Counted from the first letter of the stretch, positions 23,057-35,655 are shown. The stretch: DNA of 64,000 nucleotides from Manihot esculenta (GCF_001659605.2 NC_035177.2:6568701-6632700); one strand, 5' to 3'. Numbers and translations: made by a program. The notes: a model not told the origin generated them from the sequence alone.

Positions 23057-25287
23057 TGTAACGACCCGGAAATCCGACCCGTTACCGGCGCTAGAATCCA
23101 GATCGGCTTAAGGCCGCCGGGACCCGTAGCAAGCCAAACATACCTCCTGTAACCTGTAATATCCCATACATGATCAACAACATACATAAAACTGTAAACT
23201 TTTTCTTTCTTTTTCCAAGCTTAACCTGAACATGTGCACATCTAATAACATAACCACCACTGGAGTCCTCATCAAATGCTCCAATGGGGTATTTCATCAT
23301 TCGATAAGCTTGGACTATCAAATACATCATAAAAACATTTCTATAGATCATGTGTCAAGGGGATAACCATAAACATAGGGTCAAGCACATACTAGTCCTC
23401 AATCATCCTCATCATTACATAACTATACATTACTCTTTCATTACATTAACATAGTCATAAATACTCATTACATCATATTCATGTCCACTACTATCTATTA
23501 CATCATACATGACTTTACTTCACTCTAGCCGACTTCCCGATCTATCCTGTACCTGCAACTCTGGGGATAAAGGGAGTGGGATGAGCTACTAGAGCCCAGT
23601 GAGCAGAATAATAAAACATCAATTTAAATCATGCTTTCATGTATGCGCCATAACACAAACATTTCACATCAAGGATGAACTTGTCACCATTTAGCCCCTA
23701 TCTTTCTTACTTACACATGCCGGGGGCGTAGAGCCGTAGCAGGCACACCCGGACTACCATAATCAATCATAGTGCCAGGGGCGTAGAGCCGTAGCAGGCA
23801 CACCTGGACTCACATAGGTTATCATGACATAAAAGGGCTAATGGATCATTCAACATTCATCCACATCAACAACAAAGTATGCAATGCAACATATTCGTGA
23901 ATTCTAATGCAATCAACCTGATATATCTCATGGCATTCATGATGCGTGAATCATGCTAAAACATTTCATTAATTTGCTTTAAAACTTAAAGTTTATTCCA
24001 CTCACCTCTGGCTAGCTCTGAAGAGACTCTGAAGCAGCTGGCTCACTGCTGGGGGTCTCGGTTCCTCAGGTCCGAACCTACACAGGTGGACTCAAATGAG
24101 GGACCAAACATACATGAACATGACTCTAAAATACTCCCCAAAAACCCCCTAAAACATCCTGAAAACATCACATGAAAACATGCAAGAAATGGCTGAACAG
24201 GGCACTTTCGGCGGCAGGTTCGGCGGCCGAAAGTCCCTGTGCAGCCGAAAGTCATGCAGGTTCGGCGGCACTTTCGGCGGCCGAACCTCCCAGACAGAGA
24301 CGAACCTTGAGTTTCGGGGGCAGGCTTCGGCAGCCGAAACTGCCTCCACAAGGGGGTTCGGCGGCCGAAAGTCACTTCGGCGGCCGAACCTGAGTTTCTG
24401 CCGAAGGGCAGAAACTCGGCTCCCTTGTGTCCACAGCCTCCAAAATGCCTCAAAACATGCATAAACTTGTTTCTAAACATGCATACACATCATACAACAC
24501 ACCTAGGGGTCTCAAACTATGATATACCCCAACTACAACACTTCAAACACACAAACATCAACATACATTGTTCATCAAAGCATCAAAACCCATAAACTCA
24601 TCAATAAGCTTAAACATGCATTCTACCCCATCAACTTGCATAAAACTTTCATAAAGCATAAGAGAAGCATAGATCGAAGCTTACCTCTTGAAGAAACGAG
24701 AGGAAAGGCGATCCTAGCTTGGAGATGGAGAGATTGAGCTCTTTGAACCTCCAAGTACCCAAAACTTGCTCTTAGCTCACAGATCTTCAAAAAGGAAGTT
24801 AAAACTCGTGAAAACCATGAAAGATCTAGGGAAAACATTCAAGATTGAGGGAGGAGCGGCGGAGACTCACCTTGGCCGACAATGGGAGAGAAAAAGCTCA
24901 CCCGTGCGGACCAAAGGGACCCTTTTATATGTGGCTGGCCAGGCCACGTTCGGGGGCCGAATGTGCCTCCGTATCCATGCAATGTTCGGCGGCCGAACAT
25001 AAGGTTTGGCGGCCGAACCTGCACTTCCCTCACTCATGCTTTCGGGGGCCTAACGTGCCTCCTAATCACATGCATGTTCGGCGGCCGAAAGTCAAGTTCG
25101 GCGGCCGAACCTGGGTTTTCCTTCAATGCTACATTCATGCAAAAACTCATTTAATTTCTTACTTAAAAACATGAAATACATGAAAACATTTCATAAAATC
25201 ATAGTTTTACCCTTCTAGAGGTTTCCGACATCCGTGGTCCCACCGGACGGTAGGGATTCCGATACCGGAGTCTAGCCGGGTATTACA
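23057..25287 (-). repeat. 5' LTR of element E
   Basis: 2231 bp, nearly identical to the 3' copy. On the minus strand a TATAAAA box lies at about 24923-24929, with palindromes TTCGGCCGCCGAA upstream (24950-25115) and downstream (24200-24400) of the promoter. Two short stem-forming CCAGG...CCTGG-like segments lie near 23720-23810. Confidence 0.95.
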
Positions 25288-26447
25288 TGTCCTGTCCAAC
25301 TTTCTTTTCCATGTTTTATGTGATTGTTCTAGGATGTTTTAGAGGGTTTTTGGGGAGTTTCTTAGAGATATTTTTGAGTTAGTTTGGTCCCTCATTTGAG
25401 TCCACCTGTGTAGGAATGGACCAGAGGAATCAGGGAGTTCAGCAGTGAGCACTGCTTCAGAACCTGCAGAGTCAGTTCAGAGTTAGCCAGAGGTGAGTGG
25501 AACTAACCTTACTCTTTTACAGATAAGAAAGTAAATGTTTTTAGCATGTTTCATGCATCATGACCATGTTATAGGTTGCTTGCATTAGTTACCACGATGA
25601 TGTTGCATTGCATACTATGTTGTTGATGTGGGTAAATGCTGGATGATCCAATAGTCCTTGACAGGAAGACCAGGAGCCTTTGACTACGCCCTGGCATAGA
25701 TAAGGAAGTCCAGGAGCCTTTGACTACGCCCTGGCATAGAAAGGGACGCCAAGACCAGGTGCCTAATAAGGCCCTGGGGCAGTGTAAGTTATGTTATGTT
25801 TACAGGAAGACCAGGAGCCTTTGACTACGCATTGGCATATGATGCTGGGACTACTTGGTGACAGGTTTACCCTTGATGTGGCTTGTCTGTGATGTGCTGC
25901 ATACCATGAGATCATGTTTTAAGACTTGTTTTATAGTTCTGCTCACTGGGCTAGTATAGCTCATCCCTCTCCCTTAATCCCAGTCTTGCAGGTTCAGAGT
26001 CCAGAGGTGTCATCAGGGTACAGAGAAAGAGAAGAGCTATGTAATAGTTAGTGTGGACATGTATTATTAAAGAGATAGGGTATAGGGTATAATGGACAGG
26101 GTATAGAATGGTGCTTGCTTCTAAGAGTGGTAATCCTTTGTATACATGATCTTTTTATGTAAATGTGTGCTTGTATATGTATGACAAACCAGGCTTAACA
26201 CAGTATGAGTGTAGCCCACCTAGAGCAATGATGAGAGCTCCAGTAGGGGTTCACAGTTCAGAGATAGTGCATGCACAGGTTGAGCCTTGGTACAGGGAAA
26301 GTTTTAATTGTTACAGAAAATGTATGATCATGTATGGGATTTCACAGGTACACAGAGGTCACAGCAGGCTTGCTACGGGTCCCGGCGGCCTTAAGCCGAT
26401 CTGGATCCTAGCGCCGGTAGCAGTTCGGTTTCTGGGCTGTTACAGAT

Positions 26448-26706
26448 TGGTATCAGAGCCCTAGGGTCATATGGTCGGACCTATAGAGAGGAGTCGGGCT
26501 CATAGAGGTTCTAGTAATTCAAGCACCATAGGAAAACATGTCCACTAGGATAGGATGTCAGTCCTGTCTATATGATGATGTGAAATGCCATGATTCATGC
26601 ATGTGCATTATATGATATATGAGGTATGCTTGAGGGTTCATGTGTTTCCACATGGACTATATGTTGCTGATGTGTTATGTTATGTGCTGTTTTCCAGAGT
26701 GTTAAG
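26448..26706 (+). promoter_or_regulatory. Leader of element D: PBS, hairpin, acceptor-like site
   Basis: TGGTATCAGAGCC at 26448-26460 is the initiator tRNA-Met PBS. A hairpin GATAGGA / TCCTGTC lies at 26549-26568 with a 6-nt loop. An acceptor-like TGTTTTCCAG ends at 26697, ten bases before the position of the conserved gag start. That start reads ACG instead of ATG (26707), so initiation would have to use the in-frame ATG at 26677, which a splice would remove. Confidence 0.75.
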
Positions 26707-28181
26707 ACGCGAGAAACTCGTCGATCCGCGAGATTGACTGGAGTCCCACCAGTAAGTGAGGGAACAGATGCTCGTCCTCCTGCATTGCCAAGGGCAAGAT
26801 CTCACAGGTCAAGTAGGGAGGGAACGTCACGAGACCCGAGAAGGTCTTCTGATGAGAGCAGAAGAGGGGTAGACAGAGGAGGAAGATCAGAGGAAGAGAG
26901 CGATGCTATGGATGTTGGTCAGAGCAGAGATGAAAGTATGGGTATAGGAAGGACGGAGGAAGGTATGGGAGAATCCCAGGGAGGCGCACAGGCATCGGGG
27001 TTTAGCTATCCACCCTTTCCACAAGGCCCGGGGTATCCGACGGGAGGTACGTCGGATTTCTCCAGCTTTGCCCCATATCCACCCTATATGCCATATATGC
27101 CTTATCCTTCTTTTTACCCACCTTATCATATGTATCCACCCCCACCTTCTCATACAAGTCCAGCACAACCTAAACCCAGAGAAACAGTACCTCCACCACC
27201 ACCTGAACCAGCAGCCCCTGTTGTTGAAGTACAGCAACCTAGTTCTTCTGGGGGAAATAAGGTGAAGATGACAGAGTACTTAAAGTTGGATGCTCCTAAA
27301 TTCAATACAGGAAATGATCCCTTTGAGTAGCTCAGTGCCATCAGAATGATAACTAGTGAGTTGGGAGCGGATGATAGCAGGGCCATTGAGATGGCAGGGT
27401 TCACATTAAAGTGCAAGAAAGCCAGAGAATGGTTCAAAAACTATGTAGACCCCAGAATAGAGAGTATGACATGGGAAGAGTTCGCCAATGAGTTCGCAGG
27501 GTGGGCTTTTCCTGACAGTTCTAGGGAGATGAAGATAGTCGAGTTTGAGCAGTTGAGACAGACTGAGGAGATGAGCGTGGACGAATACACAGATAAGTTC
27601 CTGGAATTGTTACCGTACGTAGGTCAAGCGTATGATACTGATCAGAAGAAGGCAAGGAGATATGCCACGAGGCTTCACCTCAGGTATTTCTCTTTGATTC
27701 TTCCAGCAGAGAAGGAAAGTATCCACTCGATTGTGGATGCAGCTAGGAAGATGGAGGCCAGTGCCATAATACAGGGCACAGTTAAACAGTCTAAGGCACA
27801 GACTTCTGGCTCTAAGCCAGTGTCCTCCTCACAGAGTACAGTAGGTATGGGCAAGAAGAGATGGGACAGACCAAGAGGTAAAAAGGGCAAGTTCTGGAAC
27901 AGGATTAAGTTAGGTCTGGGAATAGGTAGCGGCTCCAGCTCTGGCATGGATAATCCAATTTGCAAGAAATGTGGGAAGCAGCACAGAGGAGCTTGTCTGT
28001 TGGGATCTTCAGCCTGCTTTAAATGTGGGCAGGAGGGACATTATGCTCGAGAATGTCCTCAGGCGACTGTGGTTGCGCCATCCCAGCAGATGACCTCAAG
28101 CAGTGTAGCACAGCCAGCGGCTTCAGCCGTACCTCAGAGCTGTGGCAGAGGTAGAGGAAGAGGGGTAGCCTCTTCATCAGG
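26677..28181 (+). pseudogene. Element D gag, one nonsense codon, cut by solo LTR F
   Basis: Gag homologous to that of E and [14 protein letters not shown]-terminus, Tyr/Pro-rich region (YPPYMPYMPYPSFYPPY), capsid segment ([48 protein letters not shown]) and two Cys motifs including CFKCGQEGHYAREC. A TAG at 27328-27330 replaces a conserved Tyr codon (DPFEY) before the capsid; the same frame continues beyond it. The usual start codon is ACG. Solo LTR F interrupts at 28181/28182, and the reading frame resumes exactly at 30460 after one copy of the duplication is discounted. Otherwise well preserved, consistent with moderate age. Confidence 0.88.
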
Positions 28182-30459
28182 TGTAATACCTGGCTAGACT
28201 CCGGTATCGAAATTCCTACCGTCCGGTGGAAACTCGGATGTCGGAGGCCTCTAGTAGGGTAGAAACATGTTTTCATAAAATGTTTTAAAGTATTTCATGG
28301 TTTTAAGTATGAAAATTTAATGAGTTTTACATGAAAAGTCTTTGGAGGAAAACCCAGGTTCGGCCGCCGAAAGTCAAGTTCGGCCGCCGAACGTACATGC
28401 GTTTTGGAGGCACGTTAGGCCCCCGAAAGCATGAGTGAGGGCAGTCCAGGTTCGGCCGCCGAAAGTCAAGTTCGGCCGCCGAACATTGCATGGATGCGGA
28501 GGCACATTCGGCCCCTGAACGTGGCCTGGCCAGCCACCTATAAAAGGGGCACTTAGCCGAAATGGGCGAGCTTTCTCCCATTTTCGGCCACAGCAAGCTT
28601 CCGACCTTCCCTTTTTCAACTCTAGTGTTCTTCCTTCAAATCCCCACCATTTTTCTTGAGTTTTAAGCTTGCATTGAAGGTTTTGAACTTTTGAAACGAG
28701 TTTTGGAGCTTTGGGAACTCAGGAGCTCATTTTCTTGGATCTCCAAGTTTAGGTCGTCTCTCTCTCGATCTTCAAGAGGTAAGAGCCGATCTTAAGCTCA
28801 ATGCATGTTTTAAGTAAGTTTTAAGTGATTTTATGGGGTAGAATGGCATGTATAGGGTTGTATGAATTTTTAAGCGAATGTTAGGTTTTATGTGATTTTT
28901 GAACAATGTGGCATGTTTGAGTATGCTTGAAGTGTTGTAGTTGGGGTATTTGTTTGTTTGAGGCCCCTAGGAGCTTGTATGCATGTTTTGGTTGAGTTTA
29001 TGCATGATTTGAGAGTTGGGAGGCGAAAATGCACAAAGGAGCCAAGTTTCTGCCCTTTGGCAGAAACCAGGTTCGGCAGCCGAAGGCACTTTCGGCCGCC
29101 GAACATGGCTGGGGAGGCAGGCCTTTCGGCTGCCGAAGTTGCCCCCGAAAAGAGACTTTCGTCTCTGTCTGGGAGTTTCGGCCGCCGAAGGTGCCGCCGA
29201 ACCTGTCTGACTTTCGGCTCTGGAGGGACTTTCGGCCGCCGAACCTGCCGCCGAAAGTGCCCTGTTCAGCCATTTCTTGCATGTTTTTATGTGATGTTTT
29301 CCCGATGTTTTAGGGGGTTTTTGGGGAGTATATTAGAGTTATGTTTATGTATGTTTGGTCCCTCATTGGAGTCCACCTGTGTAGGTTCGGACCCGAGGAA
29401 CCGAGGACCCCAGCAGTGAGCCAGCTGCTACAGAGTTTGTCAGAGCTAGCCAGAGGTGAGTGGAATAAACCTTAAGTTTTAAATTAAATGAAATATGAAT
29501 TTTGAGCATGATCCATGCATCATGAACGCCATGAGATATAGTAGGTTGTTTGCATTAGTATTCACGAATATGTTGCATTGCATTTATGATGTTGATGTTG
29601 GTGTGGATTGGTTATTGGATGATCCTTTAGTCCTAATATGATATGATGATGTTATGGCATGATATGGTATGGAAGTCCAGGTTGTACCCATTCTACGTCC
29701 CTGGCACGATGTAAGAGAAAGTTCAGGTTGTACCCATTCTACGTCCCTGGCACAGTTGGACTGTATGATATGTTATGTTAAGAGAAAGACCGGTTGTACC
29801 CATTCTACGTCCCGGCACAGTTGGACTATGTAGAGGACTATAGGTGACAATACCATCCGAGATGTGATTTGTTGTGATGTGTTGCATTCCATGAAAGCAT
29901 GAAATTTTAATATATTGTTTCCACTATTCTGCTCACTGGGCTTTGTAGCTCACCCCTCCCCCCTAACCCCAGGTGTGCAGGTACAGGGTAGACCAGAAGG
30001 TTAGCCAGAGTTTTTGAAGTATGTTGATGTAATAGTTAGATTGTGGACATGACAATTGTATTATGATGTAATGTAGGAGATTACAGTATGTTATGTAATG
30101 AGGTATATTGAGGTTATAGATGTGCTTAACCCTATGAGTATTGTTGTCCCTTTTGATACATGATCTATAGAAATGTTTTAAAATGTTTATGAAAGCCAAC
30201 TCATCTCATGTTGTATCGCCCGTTGGGGCATTGATGAGATCCCACAGAGGGATCATGATTATGATCAGGACTATGTACATGTATGTTCAGGTTGAGTTGG
30301 ATGAATGAAAGAAAAGTTTTAATTTTTATGTATGATTGTCGATCATGTATGGGATTATACAGGTTTACAGGTTATATGTTTGGCTTGCTATGGGTCCCGG
30401 CGGCCTTAAGTCGACCCGGATCCTAGCGCCGGTAACGGTCCGATTTCTGGGTCGTTACA
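28182..30459 (+). mobile_element. Solo LTR F (Tekay-like), inserted in D gag
   Basis: A complete 2278-bp LTR, TGTAATACCTGG to GGGTCGTTACA, with a perfect duplication TCAGG at 28177-28181 and 30460-30464 and no internal region. Closely related to the LTRs of element I. TATAAAA is at 28549-28555, palindromes at about 28357-28490 and 29070-29255, and a CCAGG...CCTGGCA minisatellite at 29674-29820. It is a product of LTR-LTR recombination. Confidence 0.93.
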
Positions 30460-30763
30460 TCAGGGATGGGTTCCCGAGGTGCAGGTCCGTCAGCCCCAGC
30501 ACGGATTTTCACCATGACTCAGCAGGAGGCAGACACTTCGAACACAGTGGTGTCAGGTAATCTCATCATTGGGTGTTCAGAGGTGTATGCTTTGATGGAC
30601 CCCGGTGCTTCTCACTCTTTCATTGCTTCTAGAGCCGCAGAGAGATTGGGTTTGATAGTATCCGAGTTAGAGTGTCCTCTCTGGGTCAGTGGACCTAGAT
30701 GTGACCCATCATTGGCAGAGTCAGTCTGTCGGTTTAGTCCAGTGTTCCTAGAGGATAGATGCC
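30460..30763 (+). pseudogene. Element D protease N-terminal part
   Basis: It continues the gag-pol frame after solo LTR F: a linker ([21 protein letters not shown]), then the retropepsin-like active-site motif [11 protein letters not shown] and the conserved [14 protein letters not shown] stretch. The frame is intact in this piece. It stops at 30763, where solo LTR G is inserted. The other half of the protease (DVILGMDWL) begins after 32447. Confidence 0.88.
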
Positions 30764-32446
30764 TGACAGGAGCGGTTGTCGAAGCCGGTCAAAAATAACC
30801 TTCTTGGTTACCTATAATTTACAACTGCAGACAGTGGTGAAGGATCGTATCCACAGAGAATTGATTACCTATTTATTTTTCTCAATCAAGACCAATAGAA
30901 CTAATTGAAAACACAATGGAAAGCAAGTAATCGCAAATAGAACAAAAGTAAAGTGCAAGGAAAGTAAAAAGGGGGTTTTGAGATGATTTGATTAACAACT
31001 AATGAAAGCAATTAAAACAGCAAGTTATCAAAATAAAATAAGAAATCAATAAGAGAAAGGTCTAGTTGAAGATATGGATCCACTTTGGTTGTTTGGGTTG
31101 ATCATTGAAACATGGTAATCTTGATTAACTCAATAGGTTGGTTATGGGGGTGGAAGACGCTTCTCACCACCATGTCTTTCCTTATGAACAAATTGATTAG
31201 GGAACGTCCTCTAACCAATTACTAATCAAAAAATTGCCAAGGAACGTCCTTGGGCCATAGGCATCAAAACAATTGCCAATTGCATGAAGAACAAGAAAGA
31301 TCCAAACCCTAACTACTCAAACGCATGAGATGTTGTTAGATCATGCAATTCCTTGGTTTTTACACCAAGTGTTCTTAGATCAGAATATTTCCAGCAATTA
31401 CGGACTAACAAATATCCTAATCAACAATCAATTAACTTTGCAATCAAGAATCAAGTGGCCAATTTGATCAAAACAACAAAGCAATCTTTATAATTAAGCA
31501 CAATTGCATGAATATTGAATAAAATCAAAGACAAAAGTTTCTGTTCAAATCTCACAACCCTTTAAACAACCTTAGTTTCAACCAAACTTCAACTAGAAAG
31601 AGGGTTTCAGCCACTCATGGCTGAACCAAAACAGAAAATAAAAGAAAAGAAAGCAAAAAGATGAAGAATTAAGGTGGAGGAGCCTTTGGAGAGCCTTGAT
31701 CAATCCCTTGATGGAAGATGTTTCATTCTTGGTCTTCTTGAGGCCTTTAAATAGATCTTGAGAGGTTGCCTTTTTTCCTTTTTAGTGTCCATGCATCTTT
31801 GAGTGATTGCCCCATAGTGCCCTTGAGTTTTCTTTGTGCATATATGGAGTTGCAAGCCCTTTTTGGTCTTTTAATTGACATCCAAGGTGTGTCCAAGAAG
31901 ATTTATGCACTAAAGAGGAAGGTGGAGCCTTGATTTGAATTTTGAATGAGCATAGCACTATGTAGGAAACATGTGATCTTCAAGATTTGGCTCATTAAAT
32001 AGGGAAGAGCATGTTCGGGGGCAAGTTCGGCCGCCTAAGTTAAGTTTCGGGGGTAGGACTTTCGTCTCTAGAGCCAAGGTTCGGCGGCCGAAGGTGCCCC
32101 CAAAGGTGGGTGACTTTCGCCTCTGGACTGGACTTTAGGCCGCCGAAAGTGCCCCCGAAAGTGGGTGACTTTCGGCTTCCGAAAGTGCTTCCGAAGGTGC
32201 CCCCGAAAGTGGTTGAGTTTTGGCTTCCGAAAGTGCTTCCGAAAGTGCTTCCGAAAGTGCTTCCGAAGGTGCTTCCGAAAGTGACTGTTTTTGGGCATTC
32301 TTTGGCACTTTTAAGAGCATTTTCTTCAAATTGTTTCTTCACACCTAATATTTGCAAAACATGATTAAAACCACAAAATTAGGTAGAATAGGTGCAAATA
32401 AACATCAATAAGATCATGAAAATATGGACTAAAATATGCTCTATCA
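30764..32446 (-). mobile_element. Solo LTR G of a different LTR-retrotransposon family
   Basis: A 1683-bp insertion with TG...CA termini flanked by ATGCC (30759-30763 and 32447-32451), breaking D's protease. It shares no termini with the chromovirus LTRs. On the minus strand it begins TGATAGAGCATATTTTAG and has a TATTTAAA box at about 31746-31753, which suggests minus orientation with U3 at the high-coordinate end. There is no coding potential. Its U3 contains a TTCGG/CCGAA array (32012-32285) strikingly like those in the surrounding chromovirus LTRs. The family is not identified; a TRIM-like or LARD-derived origin is possible. Confidence 0.75.
32012..32285 (-). repeat. CCGAAAGTGC-type array in solo LTR G
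   Basis: Contains TTCGGCGGCCGAAGGTGCC, an ACTTTCGTCTCTAGAG block and at least six copies of a 12-bp CCGAAAGTGCTT-like unit. These are the same words that alternate in the R/U5 arrays of the Tekay-like LTRs (for example 37440-37580), although the rest of G is unrelated. Confidence 0.8.
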
Positions 32447-35400
32447 ATGCCTTCCAGCTGACCTTGTGGTTCTAGAGTTGACAGATTTTGATGTCATTCT
32501 AGGGATGGATTGGTTATCCACCAATAGCGCTACCTTGAACTGCAGAGACAAGGTAGTTAGTTTCAGAGACCAAGATGGGTCAGAGTGTGTCTTCAGAGGA
32601 GACAAAAGGGGGACACCTAGAGGTTTGATATCAGCCCTCCAGGCTCGTAGGTTGTTGAGGAGGGGTTGTCAGGGGTTCCTAGCTCACGTGAGAGAGCTAG
32701 ACAGTTAGGTTAGGGAACCATCCTCAGTACCAGTTGTTAGAGAGTTCCCAGATGTGTTTCCTGAAGAACTTCCAGGACTACCACCTGATAGGGAAATAGA
32801 GTTCGAGATAGAGTTGATGCCTGATGCCAGACCGATCTCTATTCCTCCCTATAGGATGGCACCAACAGAGCTGAGAGAGTTGAAAGAGCAGTTACAGGAT
32901 TTGGTAGACAAGGGTTTCATCCGCCCAAGTACCTCACCTTGGGGTGCTCCAGTACTGTTTGTCAGAAAGAAGGATGGACCTCTTCGACTTTGTATTGACT
33001 ACAGGCAGTTGAACAAGGTCACTACCAAGAACAAGTATCCTCTACCCAGGATCGATGATCTATTCGACCAGCTGGCAGGAGCAGGTTGTTTCTCTAAGAT
33101 AGATCTGAGGTCCGGATACCACCAGTTGAGAATCAGGGAAGAGGATGTACCCAAAACAGCTTTCAGGACCAGATATGGACATTATGAGTTCCTAGTAATG
33201 CCGTTCGGGTTGACTAACGCCCCTGCAGCATTCATGGATCTCATAAACAGAGTTTTCAGAGAGTACCTGGATCACTTTGTTATTGTCTTCATAGATGATA
33301 TCTTGGTGTACTCCAGGAATGCAGAGGAGTATGCCCAACATCTGAGGATAGTCTTACAGACTTTGAGAGAGCATGGCTTGTATGCCAAGTTCTCCAAGTG
33401 CGAGTTCTGGCTGAGGAGCATTTCTTTCTTGGGGCATGTAGTATCAGATGAAGGCATAGCAGTGGACCCCAAGAAGGTAGAAGTAGTAGCCAACTGGCCA
33501 AGACCCACTACAGTGACAGAGATCAAGAGTTTTCTGGGTTTGGCAGGCTATTATAGGAGGTTCGTTCAGGACTTCTCGAAGATAGCTGCTCCTATGACCA
33601 GACTGACGAGAAAGAACCAGAAGTTTGTATGGTCAGAGGAATGTGATGAGAGTTTTGAAGAGCTGAAGAGACAGTTGACTTCAGCACCGGTGTTAGCTCT
33701 GCCGACTAGTGATGAAGACTTCACAGTGTTCTGTGATGCATCCCGAGTGGGATTAGGTTGTGTGTTGATGCAGAAAGAGAGAGTGATAGCTTATGCTTCG
33801 AGACAGCTGAAGAAGCACGAGCTAAACTACCCGACACACGATCTTGAGATGGCAGCGGTTATCTTTGCACTCAAGATGTGGAGGCATTACCTCTATGGGG
33901 TAAAGTGTGAGATCTTCACAGATCATAAGAGCCTGCAGTACATCTTGAGCCAAAGAGAGCTAAACTTGAGGCAGAGACGGTGGGTAGAATTGCTCAGTGA
34001 TTATGATTGTAAGATCCACTATCATCCGGGTAAGGCTAATGTTGTAGCTGATGCCTTAAGCCGGAAGTCACTTGGCAGTTTATCCCACATTACAGTAGAG
34101 AGAAGGCCAGTGGTGAAGGACTTCTACAAGCTCATGGATGAAGGGTTACAGTTAGAGTTATCTGGTACAGGTGCTTTGATTGCACAGATGAGAGTTACAC
34201 CCGTGTTTCTAGAGCAAGTGGCTCTGAAACAGCACGAGGACCCTAAGTTAGTGAAGATTGCCAGGAATGTTCAGTCAGGCAACAGTGCAGAATTCAGATT
34301 TGATAGTGAGGGGATTCTTCGTCACGGGAAGAGGTTATGTGTACCAGATGACAGTAGTTTAAAGGAGGACATTATGAGGGAAGCTCATAATGCAAGGTAT
34401 AGCGTTCACCCTGGAGCCACCAAGATGTATCAAGATTTGAGACGAGTGTATTGGTGGCCAGCCATGAAGAGAGAAGTGGCATAGTTTGTGTTAGCCTGCG
34501 AGACATGTCAAAGGGTGAAGCTAGAACACCAGAAGCCGGCTGGGATGCTTAACCCACTGCCGATTCCAGAGTGGAAATGGGAGAACATAGCTATGGATTT
34601 TGTAGTGGGGTTACAGGCGACGTCCAACAGGCTAGACTCCATATGGGTGATTGTGGATAGACTGACGAAATCTGCTCACTTCATTCCAGTCAGGAGTAAC
34701 TATTCTGTGGACAAGTTAGCACAGGTGTATGTCGAAGAGATAGTAAAGTTGCATGGAGTTCCTGTGTCAATCGTATCAGATAGAGGCCCTCAGTTCACCT
34801 CCAGGTTTTGGCGGAGTCTGCAAGCTGCTATGGGCACAAGGTTGGATTTCAGCACTGCTTTCCATCCACAGACAGACGGTCAGTCAGAGAGGACCATCCA
34901 GACCATAGAGGATATGCTTAGAATGTGTGTGTTAGACTTTGGTGGTTCTTGGAGGCAGCATCTACCTCTGGTGGAGTTTGCCTACAATAACAGCCATCAT
35001 GCTAGCATAGGGATGGCTCCTTATAAAGCTCTGTGTGGGAGGAAGTGCATAACACCTGTTTGCTGGGAAGAGGTAGGAGAGAAGGCTCTGGCAGGGCCAG
35101 AGATAGTAGAGATTACCAGCAGATTAGTGCCTATCATCAGAGAGAGGATCAGAATAGCTGTAAGTAGACAGAAAAGCTATGCAGATGTCCATCGAAAACA
35201 GATAGAATTCCAGGAGGGGGATATGGTCTTGCTGAAGGTGTCTCCAATGAAAGGAGTGGTTCGCTTTGGAAGGAAGGGTAAGCTAGCTCCACGATACATT
35301 GGTCCCTTTGAAATATTGCAGAAGATCGGGAATGTGTCGTACAAGCTGGAGTTACCTGCCTCTATGGAGAGAATCCATCCGGTTTTCCATGTTTCTATGC

Positions 35401-35654
35401 TACGAAAGTTTGTGTTAGATCCGGGCAAGGTTCTCAGTGAACCAGATATAGAGATCCTCGGAGATCTCACCTATGTAGAGCAACCAGTGCGGATCATTGA
35501 CACTCAGATCAGAAAGTTACGAAATAAGGAAATTCCGATGGTAAAAGTCCTATGGTATCACCATAACCTAGAGGAGTGCACCTGGGAGACACGAGAGTCT
35601 ATGCTCCAGCAATACCCCTATCCCCTTTCTATGTTTATGTGTTTAGTTGTTTGA
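32447..35654 (+). pseudogene. Element D pol: protease end, RT, RNase H, integrase, chromodomain; two nonsense codons
   Basis: Begins with the second protease half ([11 protein letters not shown]), then RT ([21 protein letters not shown] at about 33290), RNase H ([25 protein letters not shown]), integrase zinc finger, DDE core ([22 protein letters not shown]), GPF module and chromodomain. TAG codons at 32706-32708 and 34482-34484 both replace CAG glutamine codons (a C-to-T change in a CHG context). The C-terminus has shifted: instead of ending YPHLF it runs on to 35654. Apart from these changes the frame is open, so D was probably functional at insertion. Confidence 0.92.
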
Positions 35655-35655
35655 G

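Larger units (their letters stand above)
15452..25287 (-). mobile_element. Element E: full-length, apparently intact Tekay-like retrotransposon
   Basis: A 9836-bp minus-strand element flanked by the perfect duplication TGTCC (15447-15451 and 25288-25292), inserted in D's 5' LTR. It has two nearly identical LTRs (2231 and 2230 bp), an initiator tRNA-Met PBS, a leader hairpin, an uninterrupted Gag-Pol frame and a clean polypurine tract. I see only one substitution and one single-base indel between the LTRs. It is the only element here with every visible requirement for autonomous transposition. Confidence 0.95.
14264..26444 (+). repeat. 5' LTR of element D (split by element E)
   Basis: The LTR is in two pieces, 14264-15451 and 25293-26444, 2340 bp in total, starting TGTAATACCC and ending GGCTGTTACA. 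TATAAAA is at 14532-14538. The splice-donor-like site GAG/GTAAGTG has its GT at 14772. The second piece contains imperfect copies of an AGACCAGGAGCC...CCTGGCA minisatellite at about 25662-25840. The LTR is longer than its 3' partner mainly because of a 19-bp repeat expansion at 15057-15240. Confidence 0.9.

Noticed and set aside
32040..32357. Minus-strand frame with GSTFGSTFGS repeats
   Set aside because: It comes from the CCGAAAGTGCTT repeats in the U3 of solo LTR G. The overlapping frames are equally open, so it is repeat-driven.
30764..32446. Reading the G insertion as a DNA transposon with short imperfect TIRs (TGACAGGAGC / TGATAGAGC)
   Set aside because: TG...CA ends, a 5-bp duplication, a TATA-like box and LTR-like size fit a solo LTR better. 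The inverted similarity is weak and no transposase is present.
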